Origin: Monomorium pharaonis
Taxonomy: Eukaryota > Arthropoda > Insecta > Hymenoptera > Formicidae
Direction of reading: 5' to 3'
Assembly: GCF_013373865.1 (NCBI RefSeq)
Contig: NC_050473.1
Location: 20,189,597 to 20,253,596, forward strand
DNA: 64,000 nt
Position numbers and translations under genes: made by a program. Each line of letters begins with the position of its first letter. Position 1 is the stretch's first letter. This document shows, piece after piece, positions 13,927-26,778 of this stretch. Under the pieces are notes generated by a model that searched no databases, was not told the DNA's origin, and saw only the letters and a list, made by a program, of their open reading frames with translations.

Positions 13927-15520
13927 GTACGTATCCTTTATTCAGCTTTCTCTCAATTACTGCTGTCATTGTAATAAAAAAAAAAAACAAAAAAAAACAA
14001 GAACCAAATGATCGATATGATATTAAAATTTTCTCTTAATATGAGAAAATTTCTCTTAATATGAAAACGAGTAATCCGTTACTCAAAAAAGTGGACTAAT
14101 GCAGAAGAGCTTCGGACAATGAAACCAAATGCGGCTGTCAAAGTGCGATTACGCGTCCAACAATTATTGGCTACTAAAAACGTTTTTCGAAATAACAACT
14201 CGCTTTTGTCCCAAAACTCATTTCAGTCGCGGTTGCACACTCGACTGACAGTAATTTAATTATCGATGCACAATTCCACCCTCCTGTGACACTCCGACGA
14301 TCGATGAGTTCTGACGGTCAGTGACCTTCGCATCCGAATTTTACGATTATTTAGCACTTTGAGATATTTTCAAAATATTAAACACTTAAATCCCTTTTTT
14401 TTAATATAAAATTATTATGTAATTATTTTAAAATTTAGAAAACACGAATTTTATAATTACTCTTTGTTTTTACTCACGTTAATAAGTATAACAAGAAATA
14501 ATAGAAAATGTTATTTCTTGATCGGAATGTCGGTGTTTATAAAAAATTAATAGTTTCACAATATTAAAATTATTAAATATATCTTTCAGTTTTGTAAATT
14601 ACGTGCCGCTACAGTTGCTAAACTTAAAAGGCAATTATATACTAAAATTTATAAAAATACTATCTCAAATTAATTTATGATTATCAAATTTAATAACGAT
14701 ACTATAAGTTTCTTAAAAAATTGTAAAGAATTTATCAAAAATAAGCACATAAATCAATACATAATCTTATAAATAATAAGTATAGTCAAATGCATAGAAT
14801 AAACTATAAGTATACAGAATGATTCTTTATTATAAATAAAATAAAATGACAAATATTAATTAATTATTATACTTAAATACAATTAAAATACTTTATGTAA
14901 TTATTTGTATTTTATAATATTTTTTATTGTATTTTTATATTATATTTTTTATTGCATTTTTTATTAGAGAAAGAATTGTAAACTGTTAGATTTAAAAAGA
15001 TGTGTATCGATCTTATGTTATTTACCAATTGCGTTATTTACCAAAGTTGACAAGTCTTTTTCGATGGTTGGTAAACTTGGGTTGCGATAATACATCTTCA
15101 TTTACCCGTAATCCTATTAACAACAACGATACGCCGACATAATATATCTTCATCCATCTATCCAGGATAACACAAACTCAATAAATTGCGACAATGAGCT
15201 TCTCTTCATTTTAGACAAAAAACTAATAAAAAATACAAAGTTTTTATATTATGCTACAATTTATTAAATATTTAAGAAACTTCCTGTTCTATTTCCTCAT
15301 TATAAAAAGTATAAATCTTGCTTGTCAAATTAATATTATTTATTAAATAAATAAACTTTATTATTTAATTAAATACTTTTTTACTAAAAAATCAGATAAA
15401 TATATAATAAAAATAAACGTTTACATATTTGGACCGTAGAAAACTTGTGGGTGCACGGGAACAATTTATATTGAAGTGGTAATATTGTAATGTAAACTTC
15501 CGTACTTGTACTTATTACAG
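13927..15520 (+). other. Nrx-1: Neurexin intron (1.6 kb) inside LNS3
   Basis: Begins GTACGT and ends CTTATTACAG, in phase 0. It is AT-rich with no other gene seen. The join falls in a loop between two LNS3 strands where neurexins differ in length, so a microexon inside the intron cannot be excluded. Confidence 0.85.
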
Positions 15521-15713
15521 CAAGATCTATTTGCCTTCGAGATTCTTGGCGGACATCTTTATCTGCACGCTGATCTCGGGAGTGGCCCTATTAAAGTAAG
15601 AGCGTCAAAAACACGCGTGGATGATGGCGCCTGGCACGATGTTGTCCTAAGGAGAGTTGAAAGAGACGGTCGAGTCACCGTCGACAGCAACACAATTGAG
15701 TTTCGTACGCCAG
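15521..15713 (+). CDS. Nrx-1: Alpha-neurexin exon: middle of LNS3
   Basis: A 193-base exon entered in phase 0 and left in phase 1. The acceptor is TTATTACAG and the donor GTAACG. The translation DLFAFEILGGHLYLHADLGS...RVDDGAWHDVVLRRVERDGR...FRTPG is a textbook LNS core: an E.L.GHLYL strand, the DLGSG turn, the (V/I)DDG.WH motif and the V.V strand. In vertebrate neurexin the same place reads DFFAIEMLDGHLYL and NDGEWYHV. The DLGSG acidic loop is typical of the calcium-binding rim of LNS domains. The ATG shown upstream in the same open frame (15506) lies in the intron and is not a start. Confidence 0.96.
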
Positions 15714-16239
15714 GTAACGAATTCATATAACAATTTTAATTATAAAATGTGTGTTTATGTGTAATTATATAAGATACTAACAAAATATTAGCCACTATTT
15801 TATAACACAATTTTATAGATCGTAAAAAACATTTTATTAATAATCACTTATTAGATTAATGCACATATAAAATTGGATCTCGCTAATTGAAGATATTAAT
15901 ATAATCGTTTCAGCTGTATTAATTTTATAGAATTGTTTTCTATACAATATAAAAATTTCAAATACAGACGCGCACGTGCGTAGATAAATGCGTATATATA
16001 AATATATACATATTTGCATATTCATGCATGTAATAATGATTGGCCACAACTTCATTCAAACAAAACTTATGTTAGTATGTATTTGATCGTGCGCATATCA
16101 TTATATACAGTTAAATAAACATAATATTACTTATTTTAAAATTTTCCAATCCCCAACAGATGTAAATTTTTTAATTTCATATGATTTTTTCGAAGAAAGT
16201 GCAAAAAAATCGAGAAAATTCTTAATATTTACGATATAT

Positions 16240-16640
16240 TTAATATTTCGAAGCGCCATTTTGGATTCTGCCATATTTGTTTGTTAGTATTATTTTGTGA
16301 TTATATTACATCCATCAGAATGATTTAATGCATATTTGAGATCAATTATTAACGATAAATATGAGAAAAAAGCGAAATTTTGGTATTTTCCGCCGTTTCG
16401 ACCGCCACATTACATCCGCCATGGTGAAATTCATTTAACAAAGTACATAATTTTTAAGTTCAAACAAAAATTGCACGGTTTAAAAAGGTTCCGATCAAAT
16501 ATCAAAGGTGTATCATGATCAAAACTTCGAATTAAAACCACAAAATGATTTCATCTGTAAAAAATAGGTTTTTTTTTAAATCTCAAAAATCATCAAGAAT
16601 TTGGAATTTTTTCGAATTTTGAAGATCAGAATCGGAAAGA
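16240..16640. repeat. Dispersed repeat with CGCCAT/TTGGATTC motifs
   Basis: Contains GCGCCATTTTGGATTCTGCCATATT, CCGCCACATTACATCCGCCAT and GATCAGAATCGGAAAGAGCATACTCGAAAATA. Similar strings (CCATATTGGATCTGC, CGTCATATTGGATCCG, CCGCCATATTAGATCCGC, AAAAGAGCATACCCCAAAAATA) recur at 36850-37910. The two regions are diverged copies of one interspersed repeat family. No coding frame was recognised. Confidence 0.5.
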
Positions 16641-17283
16641 GCATACTCGAAAATACCCGGATATGCATTTCTTATGGATATTTTCGTCATTTTCATTGAG
16701 TGCTGAATGATTGAAGTGAACGATACAAAACAGTGCTAGTGTGACGTTAAAGGGTTAAACTGGCATATTTCTTCATAAGAATAAACTATATAAACTAGTA
16801 ATCTCTTCTATGGTAACTTTAATCTTCCATATCGCGCTATGCAACTATATTGATGAACCGATAAAAAATGCTTGCCTGTTAACTGAAGCTTGCAAAACAA
16901 CATAATCTAAGTAAAATATATATAAATTGGCAAGAATAATAACGTTAATCTTTCAACTATATATGGATCTGAAAAATCCGGCACAAAGTAACATCTACTT
17001 ATGATTATAAAACCGATTTACCTTTTTTAAGTGACTCTATAGTTATTGTCAAAAAATGCTTTAGAACTATTATCAAAAAATGGAACCAACAGATTCCTTT
17101 ACTACGGGGCCACGAGTTCTGCCTATTGTATTAGTTTTTAAACTCAATTTCTTAGCCACTCTATTTGCGGTCATATTAAAAAAAAAAAACATTAATTATT
17201 ACAAAACTGCTATACCGTTTGATAAGAGACACTTTCTAATTGTGTATTGTGTTTTTAAAGTTTTATTTTTAGTTTTTGTTTAA

Positions 17284-18769
17284 GGGGTTATATCACTGTA
17301 AAATTTTCAAAAAATTGAAAAAATTTTTTTGCTTAAATAATGCCTTAATGTTTTAAAAACAAGTTCCAATTGGTTTTATAGCTCAAAACATTTTTATGAT
17401 GTTTTTATGAACGTACAGTCGCAGTGCCAACGCCGTTTTGAGCGTATCTCAGCACGGCAGCCGCGCATACCTAAATCTTTGAATTTCATAGGTAACAAGT
17501 AACTTACTTTCGAATAATGAGCTTCCCCAAGTAATTGTAGATGGCATTAATAATTGTTTAAAAAAAGGAATAAAAGCTTTAATGGTATAGTTTGGAATAT
17601 AGCACCCAAGAGTTTTTTAAGCGGTAACATAACACTTGACATAGCTACAGGGAGAGAATTTTCTCTTCAAATTTACCCTCAAAATTTGGTAATTGTGAGA
17701 TAAGATAATGTGTGACCTCGAGGAATTTTACTACACTTTTTAGTAAAATTTACTGAAAGTATAGTAATTTTTTATAAAATTTACCATACTTTTAGTAGAA
17801 TTTACTAAAAGTATAGCAAATTTATACTAAAAAGTATAATAAAATTCCTCGAGGTAACACATTATCTTACAATTACCAGATTTTGAGGGTAAATTTTAAG
17901 AGAAAATTCTCTCCGTATACTGATATTGCAGTTTGTATGTTTAATAATGGTTTATGCAGCATTATGAAAATTATGGAGCTGCTAGGTATGATCGTCATTG
18001 GACAAAATTGCTAATTATTGTGTAGAAGTTAACGAGATGCGCATACAGGCCGAACGCTCGCTCACGGATGCCGTAAAAAAGGTGCGCTCGTCTTCTACAT
18101 TGTCTCGCAAAGAGAAAGAGGAGAAAGATATCGCCATAGAAGGGCAATTATATGGTTCTGGCATTGCAGACTAAAAGTAAAAAAATTCAAACCTAAAAAT
18201 TTTTACGTGTAAAAGGTAAAAAATCGGTTTTGAAACTTTAAACGCGTTTTTCTCGAAACTGTATTTTTCAAATTGGCTTCCAGCATAATTTTAACAATTT
18301 TGGTTCAATTTACTTGAAATTTTAACAGTAGTTTTAAAACAACATTCCGCGAGGTACCACGTATGAATTTTTTGATTAATTGAAAACTTTTTATGTTATG
18401 AACTGTTTTTTATGTCAATTTTTACATAAAAACACTATTTTGACTTTAAATGTTTGCCATTTTTTTTAAAAAACAATATTTTTTAAATTCACTAAATAAT
18501 TTAATGTAGATTAAAAAAAAATTTTTGTTTATATAGGTCAACAATTAAAGTCGCTAGCCTGCAAGTCTCGAAGCCACTTAAAAAAAAAAGGTTTTCTTAT
18601 GGTAATTCCTGCACCTTTATTTTTAAATAAAATATTATTACAAAAATTTTTTTTAAGTTTAATATCCATATTAAAAAGTACATGCACTCGTTTTAATATA
18701 AAAAATTTTTTTGACATAAAAAAATTGAATATGTACCTCATTTTCATGCCGCTACAGTGATATAACTTC
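17284..18769. mobile_element. TTAA-flanked terminal-inverted-repeat element, 1.5 kb
   Basis: The left end GGGGTTATATCACTGTA follows TTAA (17280-17283). The right end TACAGTGATATAACTTC precedes TTAA (18770-18773). The ends are complementary at about 14 of 17 positions, and the TTAA on each side is the target duplication expected of piggyBac-type transposons. No transposase was recognised inside, so it would be a non-autonomous copy. A separate palindrome is nested at 17651-17914. Confidence 0.6.
17651..17914. mobile_element. Nested palindromic MITE, about 265 bp
   Basis: The ends GGAGAGAATTTTCTCTT and AAGAGAAAATTCTCTCC are complementary, and the match continues inward through TTTACCCTCAAAAT / TTTTGAGGGTAAA and GACCTCGAGGAATTTTA / AAAATTCCTCGAGGT to a short centre. 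The arms are about 110 bases. It lies inside the larger TTAA-flanked element. Confidence 0.75.
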
Positions 18770-20673
18770 TTAAGAAATATAGTCCTTAATATAGTTCTTA
18801 AGAAATACAAAATAATATGTTGGTATTAGTAACTTTCTTCTATATACTTTAAACAAAATAACCAAATTGTGAACTTTTGAAAAAAAACCTTATGGGCACA
18901 ATGTAATTAATAATAATAAGTGATTAAATTTTATAAGATTATGCTATAAAACTAATATGGCCAAAATAGTGATACCAATACTGTCAATTAAGGAAACTGT
19001 GACATTTAATATATACATCAGCCTAATATATTCAATGTTCACGTTTTGTTATTTATACGTCTCGGAATAGAAAAATAATATTCTTAAAATATGAAATGTA
19101 TCCATCGATGAATTGCCGATTCCTATCGCGGCGTATTTATGCGTACGCAGTAGCAGTTTTTCAAAAAGAGCTATCTCATCGTATATATAAAGTGTCTAAC
19201 CCGGTCTGGCAGATAAGTGTCCTCGAGCGTGTAACTCTGAATTATGAGTTGCTCGGTCCGCTCAGCTCACCGTTTACGTCGGTGGACCACGATGTCCAGA
19301 ATTTACTCACCGCACTATGGCTAAGTGATAAAGCACTACGTATGTACGGTCGCAAACACGTGAACGATACCACAAAAACGATAAAAGAATTTCATTGAGA
19401 CAGTGAAGATTCATATATCCTTCTACATAACGGTAACTTAACTTGCTGAAGATGTCACTGTAGTTCTTATTATTTAACTTATTTTTTAAAAACTGGAAGA
19501 GTTAGCAAACTTGAAAAATTTATGTATCAAAAGTAAGAAAAAAGTCTTTAAAAATGATATTATTAACTGACAGATAAAAAAGTAGAAACAGGTAAGAAAC
19601 TTTTTGGTGTGCAACCCATTATTTCAAGCAAAACATGTAAATCTTAATTTACAATTATTTAAAAAAAATGTATTTTTAAACTATATTTTGTTAATTTAAC
19701 CAAAGTAATACGAGTTGCGACATTTAAACGGAAAAAAGTTTTATCTGATTTGGTCACAGAATATGTAGCGAAAAGGGTATTCGATAAATCCGGAACAGCT
19801 TGCATATCCACGCATATTTTAAACCCAACAAGCATGCACATGCCCGTATCCCCGTAATTGAAATGCCATCGCATTTAGAAAAGAGCGCGTATTATACAAC
19901 GATGATACACACTTCACTCTTTCAATTACATATTTCAATGGAACAGCTATCTGGCTTGAAAGATCAAATATTTTCTGTTATTCTGTTATATACGAATATG
20001 CATATACATGCATATATAATGTTTTTTTTTATAACTTTCCGGAAACATCAACTTTCGTCCAATCCGATTCATTGTCAAAAGCCAAATGCTAATTAACGGA
20101 CAATAAATTGTTAACCTATCCGCACGGAATAGTGGTAATTTTTTCCCCCTAAAATTCGCCGAGCGAAGGACTAAGTTATCCGTTTGTTTCCGCTTTTCTG
20201 TTAATTCTGCCGCTCATCAGCAACTTCTCTATCCCACTACATTTTTATCTCCGTTTTTTTTATGCTGGCAACGCAGACAATTTACCATTGCCAAACACTA
20301 CTACATGTAAAAATCTAATTCAATATAACTTTATATACGTTTGAAACAATTTTTTGAATTAGGCGAGCGCAAAATTTGATGCTATTTTTAAAAGTACGGT
20401 AAATTAGGGTATGATGGAAAATATACATACGGCCGATGGCTATAATTTCTCCAATAATTTCTAAATAATGTGTTTTTGTAATTATTTTCAAAGATAATCG
20501 ATATTTATTGCAGTTTATGTGCGTATATACTATTCGAAATAACAATATTATAGATATTATATTTTTTACTTTTGACTGCCTGCAAAGTTTTTTATATGTT
20601 TATTGAAAATTGCTACAACGTCGAATAAAGTGCAGTAAAATTGTCACAATTAACGTTAAACACATAACGAAGG

Positions 20674-21961
20674 TACACAGTCAAAAATAAAATGTTAATT
20701 TTAACATTTTTTGCATGTCCAAGAAAGTTTACTCCAAATTTTAAGTTAAAATAACTCATTTATCATGTGTTACTTATTAACACATTAGAAGTGTTAAGTA
20801 AATAACACAATATTTTACATTTATTAATGTTATTATGATTTTAAATGTAATGTCAAAACAACATACAAATTAGTTAAAAACTACGTGAAAGAGTAGTTAC
20901 AACAACTCATAAAAATGTTGATTCTTGCGGATTGCGCGGCAATCGTGGCAGGTCCTTGCCCCCGAGTTATCAACGGCCCCGTGCAGCCCGTCACGGTATC
21001 GCGTAGCCTGACATACGTCTTGTGGGGGAGCACGAGAATTCGATTCGCGCGGATCGGAACACGTTACCGGCGCGTGCACGATCGACGCGGCGCGATCCGA
21101 CATATAGAAGCGTGCGCGGCCAATTGCGGCTGCTCCTTGTGGCGTGATCCTGGATCCACCAATACTGAAAGTCCACCCCCGGGGATCACGCCGTCGAGGG
21201 ATGATCGCCGAGATTAATCAATCGCCGAGATCACCCGAAACGGTCGGGTCCTCGAAAATCAGAACGCGTAATACCGCCATCAAGCGCGAATCGTTTTGTC
21301 TCCGAACACGCGAGTCACTAACAGTCTCATAGAATGACGATGGTGTTAATGATATTACACGCAGTATCGGAGGAACCGCGACAGTGTTGAATTGCGTACA
21401 AGTTGCAGTGCGAGTCGGAACGAAGTCGTAGTGGCGCTCGATCTCCTCGAGATAGACTCTGCGAAATGAACCACATGTGACGACCAGCTCGAAGGATCGT
21501 CATATTCACGTTCGATCTCCTCACGATCGGCTATTTTGTTCACGAGAAAACGCGTCACGTCACGTAGCGGTGGGTAGTGAAAAAAATACCATTTTAAGAA
21601 AAAAATGTACACACAAACTTATTTATTATTTTAACTTCAATTATTTGTAATAGAAACATTTAATTTTAGTAAATTTGATTATTTTGTATGTCGAAGTTTA
21701 CAATTATTTAAAAAGTAACTTTAACTTTTTTTAGAATATTAAATTGACTTTGAGACGTGTAAATTGTTTAAAATGTTTGTGTTAAAATCACTCAAAATAA
21801 TATTCTATTTCTAAAAAACATATCAAAAATGTTAAATTATGAAGTTGAGATAAATATAACACATAAAAATATTTAAAAAATAACAACATATGAATTGTAT
21901 GTTAATTTTACATTAAAATAGTAAAATTTTAACGTATGGACGCACAATTTTTTACTGTGTA
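20674..21961. mobile_element. Element with TACACAGT ends and a GC-rich core, 1.3 kb
   Basis: The left end reads TACACAGTCAAAAAT and the right end ATTTTTTACTGTGTA, which are complementary apart from a base or two. Both flanks are AT-rich with TTAATTTTAACA-like motifs, while 20900-21560 is clearly GC-richer, with overlapping open frames of 60-100 codons on both strands. None is recognisable. It may be a MITE that captured host DNA, or two solo ends that happen to flank an island. Confidence 0.4.
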
Positions 21962-23329
21962 TATATTTTATAAAAAGAGGCGAATTAAGTTGCGCACTTA
22001 ATTTTTTAAAATTGATATATCATAGATATTTTTTAGGACTAACAATGAGTTGAACAGATGCTAAACTTATATGAACATTTATTATTGAAAATGATTAAAA
22101 ATAAAATTAAATATGTGATAATATGGGGCAATAAAAAAATTTGTAAAATTATAAGTTTTTTAAATTATTTTATAAATGTTAAATACATAAAATATATACT
22201 CAACTGTCTTATAATACTTTTCTCTAAAAGTTGTGAAAGATGGCCAATATTTATGTTTCATTGTTTTGATAATATAAAATTTTCATTAATTTTTTTTCTC
22301 TAATGTCAATAGTATTATATGCTTTAAGCTTCAGTAAAGTAAAATAATATGAAATGCTATTAAAAATAATAAAAATGAAAGTATCTTTATTGCATAAAAA
22401 AAAAATTATGGTCATTGTACCCGAATTTACCCTAAGATTAATATGTTGATATTATAAAATTAACATGCATTATTCAAACACGTACATACTCGATATAACC
22501 TATTTTATTAATTGGTTTATTTGCCACGTTTTATTTATTACACTGCAGATTGCATTGAATTTCGAGGCAAATTATTTCAAATCGCAATAAATTTCTCCAT
22601 TTATTTTCGTTTCTCCATTTGTACATACATCAAGTTGCCTATCTCTCTTTTCTGCTTTCTTCCTCTTCTCACCGAACATTCCCGAAATAAATTTATAACT
22701 TTAGTCAGTGTGTCACCGTTTTCATCTTACCACGACTGGAGCCTGTCGCGGTTAGCCGAATTACACGGACGGTTAATTCGCCGACAAAACTCTCCTTTGA
22801 ATCGTACCAACGTAACCTGGAGCAATTCCGTCCTCGCGCCCTTGTAAAACCGCAAGCAAATAACACGGATCACTGCCGGGCGTAGAAAAAGATCTTTGGC
22901 TTTCGCATGCTCTGCGAAATAATTTGTTTAACTGCGGTACGAAGGAAAACAAAATCTAGATTTGTTGACAGAAATCAAGAGGATATAAGAAAAAGATGAG
23001 AGATGTTAAAATTATTAAATTTTAGACTTATAATTTTTTCTGTCTAAACTAGAAAATATTTCATATTTATGGTACAAAATATCGAAAATAAAGTTTAGAC
23101 CGATGATATCAGGAAACATCGGAAAGCTTCAATTTAGTCGAGGTTCATAAAAGTTTAGAATCGATATTAATCAAACATCGACATCGATGTCACAGCGTAT
23201 ACATTTTTGCAATTTATTAAATCTTAATTGATCTATTGTGCACGCTAAATATGATCGACACGTAGTTTCTTTAATAATTATTAAAAATAGTTTAAACGTA
23301 TTAATAATACAATCAATATTTGCTGATAG

Positions 23330-23521
23330 GAGATTCCACGCAATTAGACTTGGATGGCCTGTTGTATATCGGTGGTGTGGGTGCGCCTTTTGCGCCATTG
23401 ACTGTTCCGCCCGTTTTGTGGACGGGCACCCTTCGTCAGGGCTACGTGGGTTGCATGAGAGATCTCGTCATTAATGGACATCCAATAGACATCGCGGGAT
23501 ATGCACAGCAACAGGATTCAG
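23330..23521 (+). CDS. Nrx-1: Alpha-neurexin exon: end of LNS3
   Basis: 192 bases, phase 1 to phase 1. The acceptor is TTTGCTGATAG and the donor GTAGCT. The translation runs GDSTQLDLDGLLYIGGVG, then VLWTGTLRQGYVGCMRDLVI and NGHPIDIAGYAQQQDSG. The LDLDG.LYIGG strand and the GYVGC(M/I)RDL motif close LNS domains: vertebrate LNS3 has LDLDDELYLGG and LNYGYVGCIRDLFIDG. The single cysteine should pair with the cysteine at the start of the next exon (RPAC), as is usual for LNS domains. Confidence 0.96.
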
Positions 23522-25517
23522 GTAGCTAAATTAAATTTTAACATTTATCCAGGAGATGATGCAAAATTACTTACGAAGTATTTGTTAAAGAAGAATAACG
23601 ATTTGTAATTGATTACGAAAAATAGTACGAAGTCTGTGTTTTAATTATAAAAAGATTATATTTTTCTTTCACTAAAATATAATTTTAAATAATGTTTACA
23701 ACACAGATATTATTTGTTCAGATATTATTTATCGATATTTGATCGCCGTTGCCAATATCATGACTTTACATTAATTTTTAAATTAATATGCATTAATATA
23801 TGGATTTTGAATAATATTATTTACATTAACAGGTTTCGAGGACAGATAAAATAGATCTGAAATAATGTAATTAAAAGTAACAATCAAACCGTTGTTGTTT
23901 GTGTTGAAACCAAATATTATTCTGTCCTACACGGAGATAAACCATGTTTGTTAACTATTTGTTACTGAAAACATCCTGCGGCATGTGGTATTACTAGTAT
24001 TTATACAGAACGAGTAAAGCATAATTTTTTTATATCGAAAAAATTGGTTGCAATGCCGTCAACGTATGACAGATGTGAGATCTAATTATTATAATTTATT
24101 AATTATTACAATTAAATACATACATATCATGATATTTTGTTGCATTTTTCGATTAAATAACAATTAATTAATTAAAAATAATACAAGCAAAACTTTCAAT
24201 TGCTTTAAGAATTTAGAAAAACATTTTGGCAAAATAATTTCTATATAGAAATTTTGTCTACTTCTATATCAAAACTTTCACATAAACAAAGAATTTCTGA
24301 ATAAATTACACAAATTTGATTTTTTACTATTTAAATTGCACTTTCTGTTTGATATATGTATAACGTTATAGATAACCGATTATTAATAATTTATTTTCAA
24401 TTGCTATACTAAAAAAAATATTTATTAATAAAAAATTACTGTATTTTTTATGTGTTTCTTTTAAAAAACATTTTGGATTTCACAAAACATTTATACAATC
24501 AAAGAAATATGTTTTTTTTAACATATAAAGTAACATATATAAAGTAACTTTTTCAAATTTGAATCTTTTAATTTAAAAAGAGATTGCTTTGATTTAAAAT
24601 ACAATATAAAAAAATATAAATAAATATAAAATATAAAAGAATAAACAATTATTTTAAAAAAAGAAAATAAACTATTTAATAAAAAAATTATAGTTCAATA
24701 AATATTTATATGTTTTAAAAATAAGCAAAAACTAAATACATTATTTTGTAAGTATATAAATAATATACAGAGTAAGAAAACTATAATTTTGTTTAAAAAA
24801 ATAATTTTTTTATGTAAATAAGATCAAATACTTTGTAATATAAAAAATTGAGCGAACAATACTGAGCATTATTGATAGATGGACAAAGATTATTTCTTAT
24901 AATTAAAAACAACACAACAGAATAAAAAGACACAGCAAGCTTCTTTAATCATGTTTTTAAGAAATAATAATGATGTTTTAGATTTCAAAATTGGATTCTA
25001 AAATAAAAGTAAATAAAGTGTTGTGTTAATACAGTATATTAAAATACTATAGCAACACGAATACGTGTGTCTAAGAGTTTAATAATTGGTTTAAATATTT
25101 CTGGTTAAATATTTTTAACATTATATTGATCTGAAAGAATTTGAAAATTATTTAGATTATTAAAATAACATTTTTTTCTCTAAATAACATAAATCTAATT
25201 AATTCTAGATATTATTTTTTTCTAAATTTAATAAAAAAGTATTTTAATAAATTAAATATATTTTTTCAAATTTGACATTTGATTTTTTTATTACAATTTT
25301 TTGTCAAGCAAATATTTTTTAATTAAAAATTATCTTTAATTAACAAAATTGTAATAATTTGTTTCAAATAAATATTTAATTAGAAGTATACAAATAAATT
25401 AATTTTTTAAATCAAATAATATTTTTTAAATAAAAAATTATGTTGCGTAATATACTATTTTGTATTGAATAGATTAATTCTATAATATTTTCCGATGTTT
25501 GTGTTTGTATTTTACAG
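23522..25517 (+). other. Nrx-1: Neurexin intron (2.0 kb) between LNS3 and EGF2
   Basis: GTAGCT to ATTTTACAG, phase 1. Extremely AT-rich, especially 24300-25500, with no gene, RNA or mobile element recognised. Confidence 0.85.
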
Positions 25518-25661
25518 GTGCAGTGAGACCTGCATGCCACATTCAAACCTCGCATTGCCTTTCAAACCCGTGTATGCATCGGGGCACTTGTATCGAAGGA
25601 TGGAATCGATTTCACTGTGACTGCACTAACACATCTTTTACAGGACCCACTTGTGGCAAAG
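25518..25661 (+). CDS. Nrx-1: Alpha-neurexin exon: EGF-like domain 2
   Basis: 144 bases, phase 1 to 1. The acceptor is GTATTTTACAG and the donor GTAAAA. After AVRPAC, which closes LNS3, it encodes one complete EGF-like repeat with six cysteines in the order C-LSNP-C-...GT-C-...FH-C-D-C-...PT-C. The signature GWNRFHCDC is shared with vertebrate neurexin EGF2 (GWNRYVCDCSGT). In alpha-neurexin this EGF sits between LNS3 and LNS4 in the middle LNS-EGF-LNS cassette. The symmetric 1-1 phase is typical of exons that carry whole extracellular modules. Confidence 0.97.
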
Positions 25662-25903
25662 GTAAAAACATATATTTTTTGTTTATTTTCGTATAAATAA
25701 CTTTTTCAAGATAGTTCGATGTTTGAAACAAAGGAACCCTTTAATATGTTTATAAATTTTAGGCTTAAGACAAAACTATTATATAATAATCCATCGAGAC
25801 AGAAACATCTTATGTTAAATCCCAAAATTAAATAAATTTCGCGAGTTTATAATTCATGAATATGTATTTTTAATAATTGACAAGCTATTGTGTCTTATTG
25901 CAG
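25662..25903 (+). other. Nrx-1: Short neurexin intron (242 bp)
   Basis: GTAAAA to CTTATTGCAG, phase 1. Nothing else in it. Confidence 0.9.
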
Positions 25904-26121
25904 ATGCATCGACACTGCATCTGAACGGCACGCAACAAATGACGGCATTGATGCCGGATGATTCAAAAACGCAGGCGGAAGAAATTGTCGTGCGATTCAA
26001 AACGACGAGACCGCGCGGCCTTCTATTCGCGACTAGTTTCGAAAACAGCGCCGATCGCTTGCAGATTTATTTGGACGAGGGTAAGGCACAGATGCTGATT
26101 CACATCGGAGATCGAGAAAAG
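25904..26121 (+). CDS. Nrx-1: Alpha-neurexin exon: first part of LNS4
   Basis: 218 bases, entered in phase 1 and left in phase 0. The acceptor is TTATTGCAG and the donor GTAAGA. The translation begins DASTLHLNGTQQM and continues AEEIVVRFKTTRPRGLLFAT, then ENSADRLQIYLDEGKAQMLI and HIGDREK. This matches the opening strands of LNS4 (vertebrate EDVSLRFRSQRAYGILMATT...DSADTLRLELDAG). An N-linked glycosylation site, NGT, occurs in the first strand. The exon ends close to where vertebrate neurexins carry alternative splice site 3, just before the LFAGYNLND strand. Confidence 0.96.
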
Positions 26122-26360
26122 GTAAGATTGCAGAATATTTAAACGCTCAAATATAGTTTGTGTATTGTCGAAACCTTCCTTACGGACAAGTCTCGGTATT
26201 ACTTTTTTGGGTAAGGTAAATAATGACACAAATAATATTCGAGCCAAGGGAAAGTTTCTTTATTGCTCGAGGGGAAAAGCCAGATCGGCATAAAAATCTC
26301 TTAGATAATGTACAATGTTGTTAATGAGTGAACACGACGAATCGTGACAAATAATTATTT

Positions 26361-26440
26361 GACTCGCATATGATCTTGATAATCACGTGAGTAATTATTA
26401 AACTCGCATATGATCTTGTTGATCACGTGAGTAATTATTC
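26361..26440. repeat. 40-bp tandem duplication with palindromic CACGTG boxes
   Basis: Two copies of ACTCGCATATGATCTTG...ATCACGTGAGTAATTATT follow each other with a period of 40 bases and about four differences. Each carries TCACGTGA, with the core CACGTG at 26384-26389 and 26424-26429, and a CATATG E-box. Binding by bHLH proteins is possible but not shown. Confidence 0.85.
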
Positions 26441-26715
26441 ACGGGGCCCCGGACGCTCGAGATATACTCGCGAATGCAAGCTACAACCGCGGGTCGCTCT
26501 CTTTGACGGTTAGCTACTTTTATTATGATATCAGAAATCGAGAACAATTAACTCGCTATCTCACACGCACTGACTCTAAGTTACTTTAAAGAAGTGACTA
26601 AGAGAAGTAAGTTGTTCCCATTCTACCTTAAATGACTAGGCAACCGTGAACTATCCCTACTCCATCGTGTAAGCGGCCATAGTGACGCTACACCATGCAT
26701 TGTATTAGCCGATTT

Positions 26716-26716
<1 letters not shown>

Positions 26717-26776
<60 letters not shown>
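26717..26776. repeat. (GT)n microsatellite
   Basis: About 30 uninterrupted GT units in the neurexin intron. Confidence 0.97.

Positions 26777-26778
<2 letters not shown>

Larger units (their letters stand above)
15714..23329 (+). other. Nrx-1: Neurexin intron (7.6 kb) inside LNS3
   Basis: GTAACG to GCTGATAG, phase 1. It contains dispersed CCGCCAT-type repeat sequence (about 16240-16640), a TTAA-flanked transposon (17284-18769), a 1.3 kb inverted-terminal element with a GC-rich core (20674-21961), and GC-richer stretches at 19090-19400 and 22700-22900. A 100-codon frame at 19096-19398 matches nothing I know. No neurexin-like exon was seen. Confidence 0.85.

Noticed and set aside
19096..19398. 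100-codon + frame in a GC-richer patch
   Set aside because: No recognised family, no splice context, and no link to neurexin; left as unexplained intronic sequence.
20915..21612. Overlapping frames of 60-100 codons on both strands
   Set aside because: They lie in the GC-rich core of a transposon-like element and have no recognisable domain.
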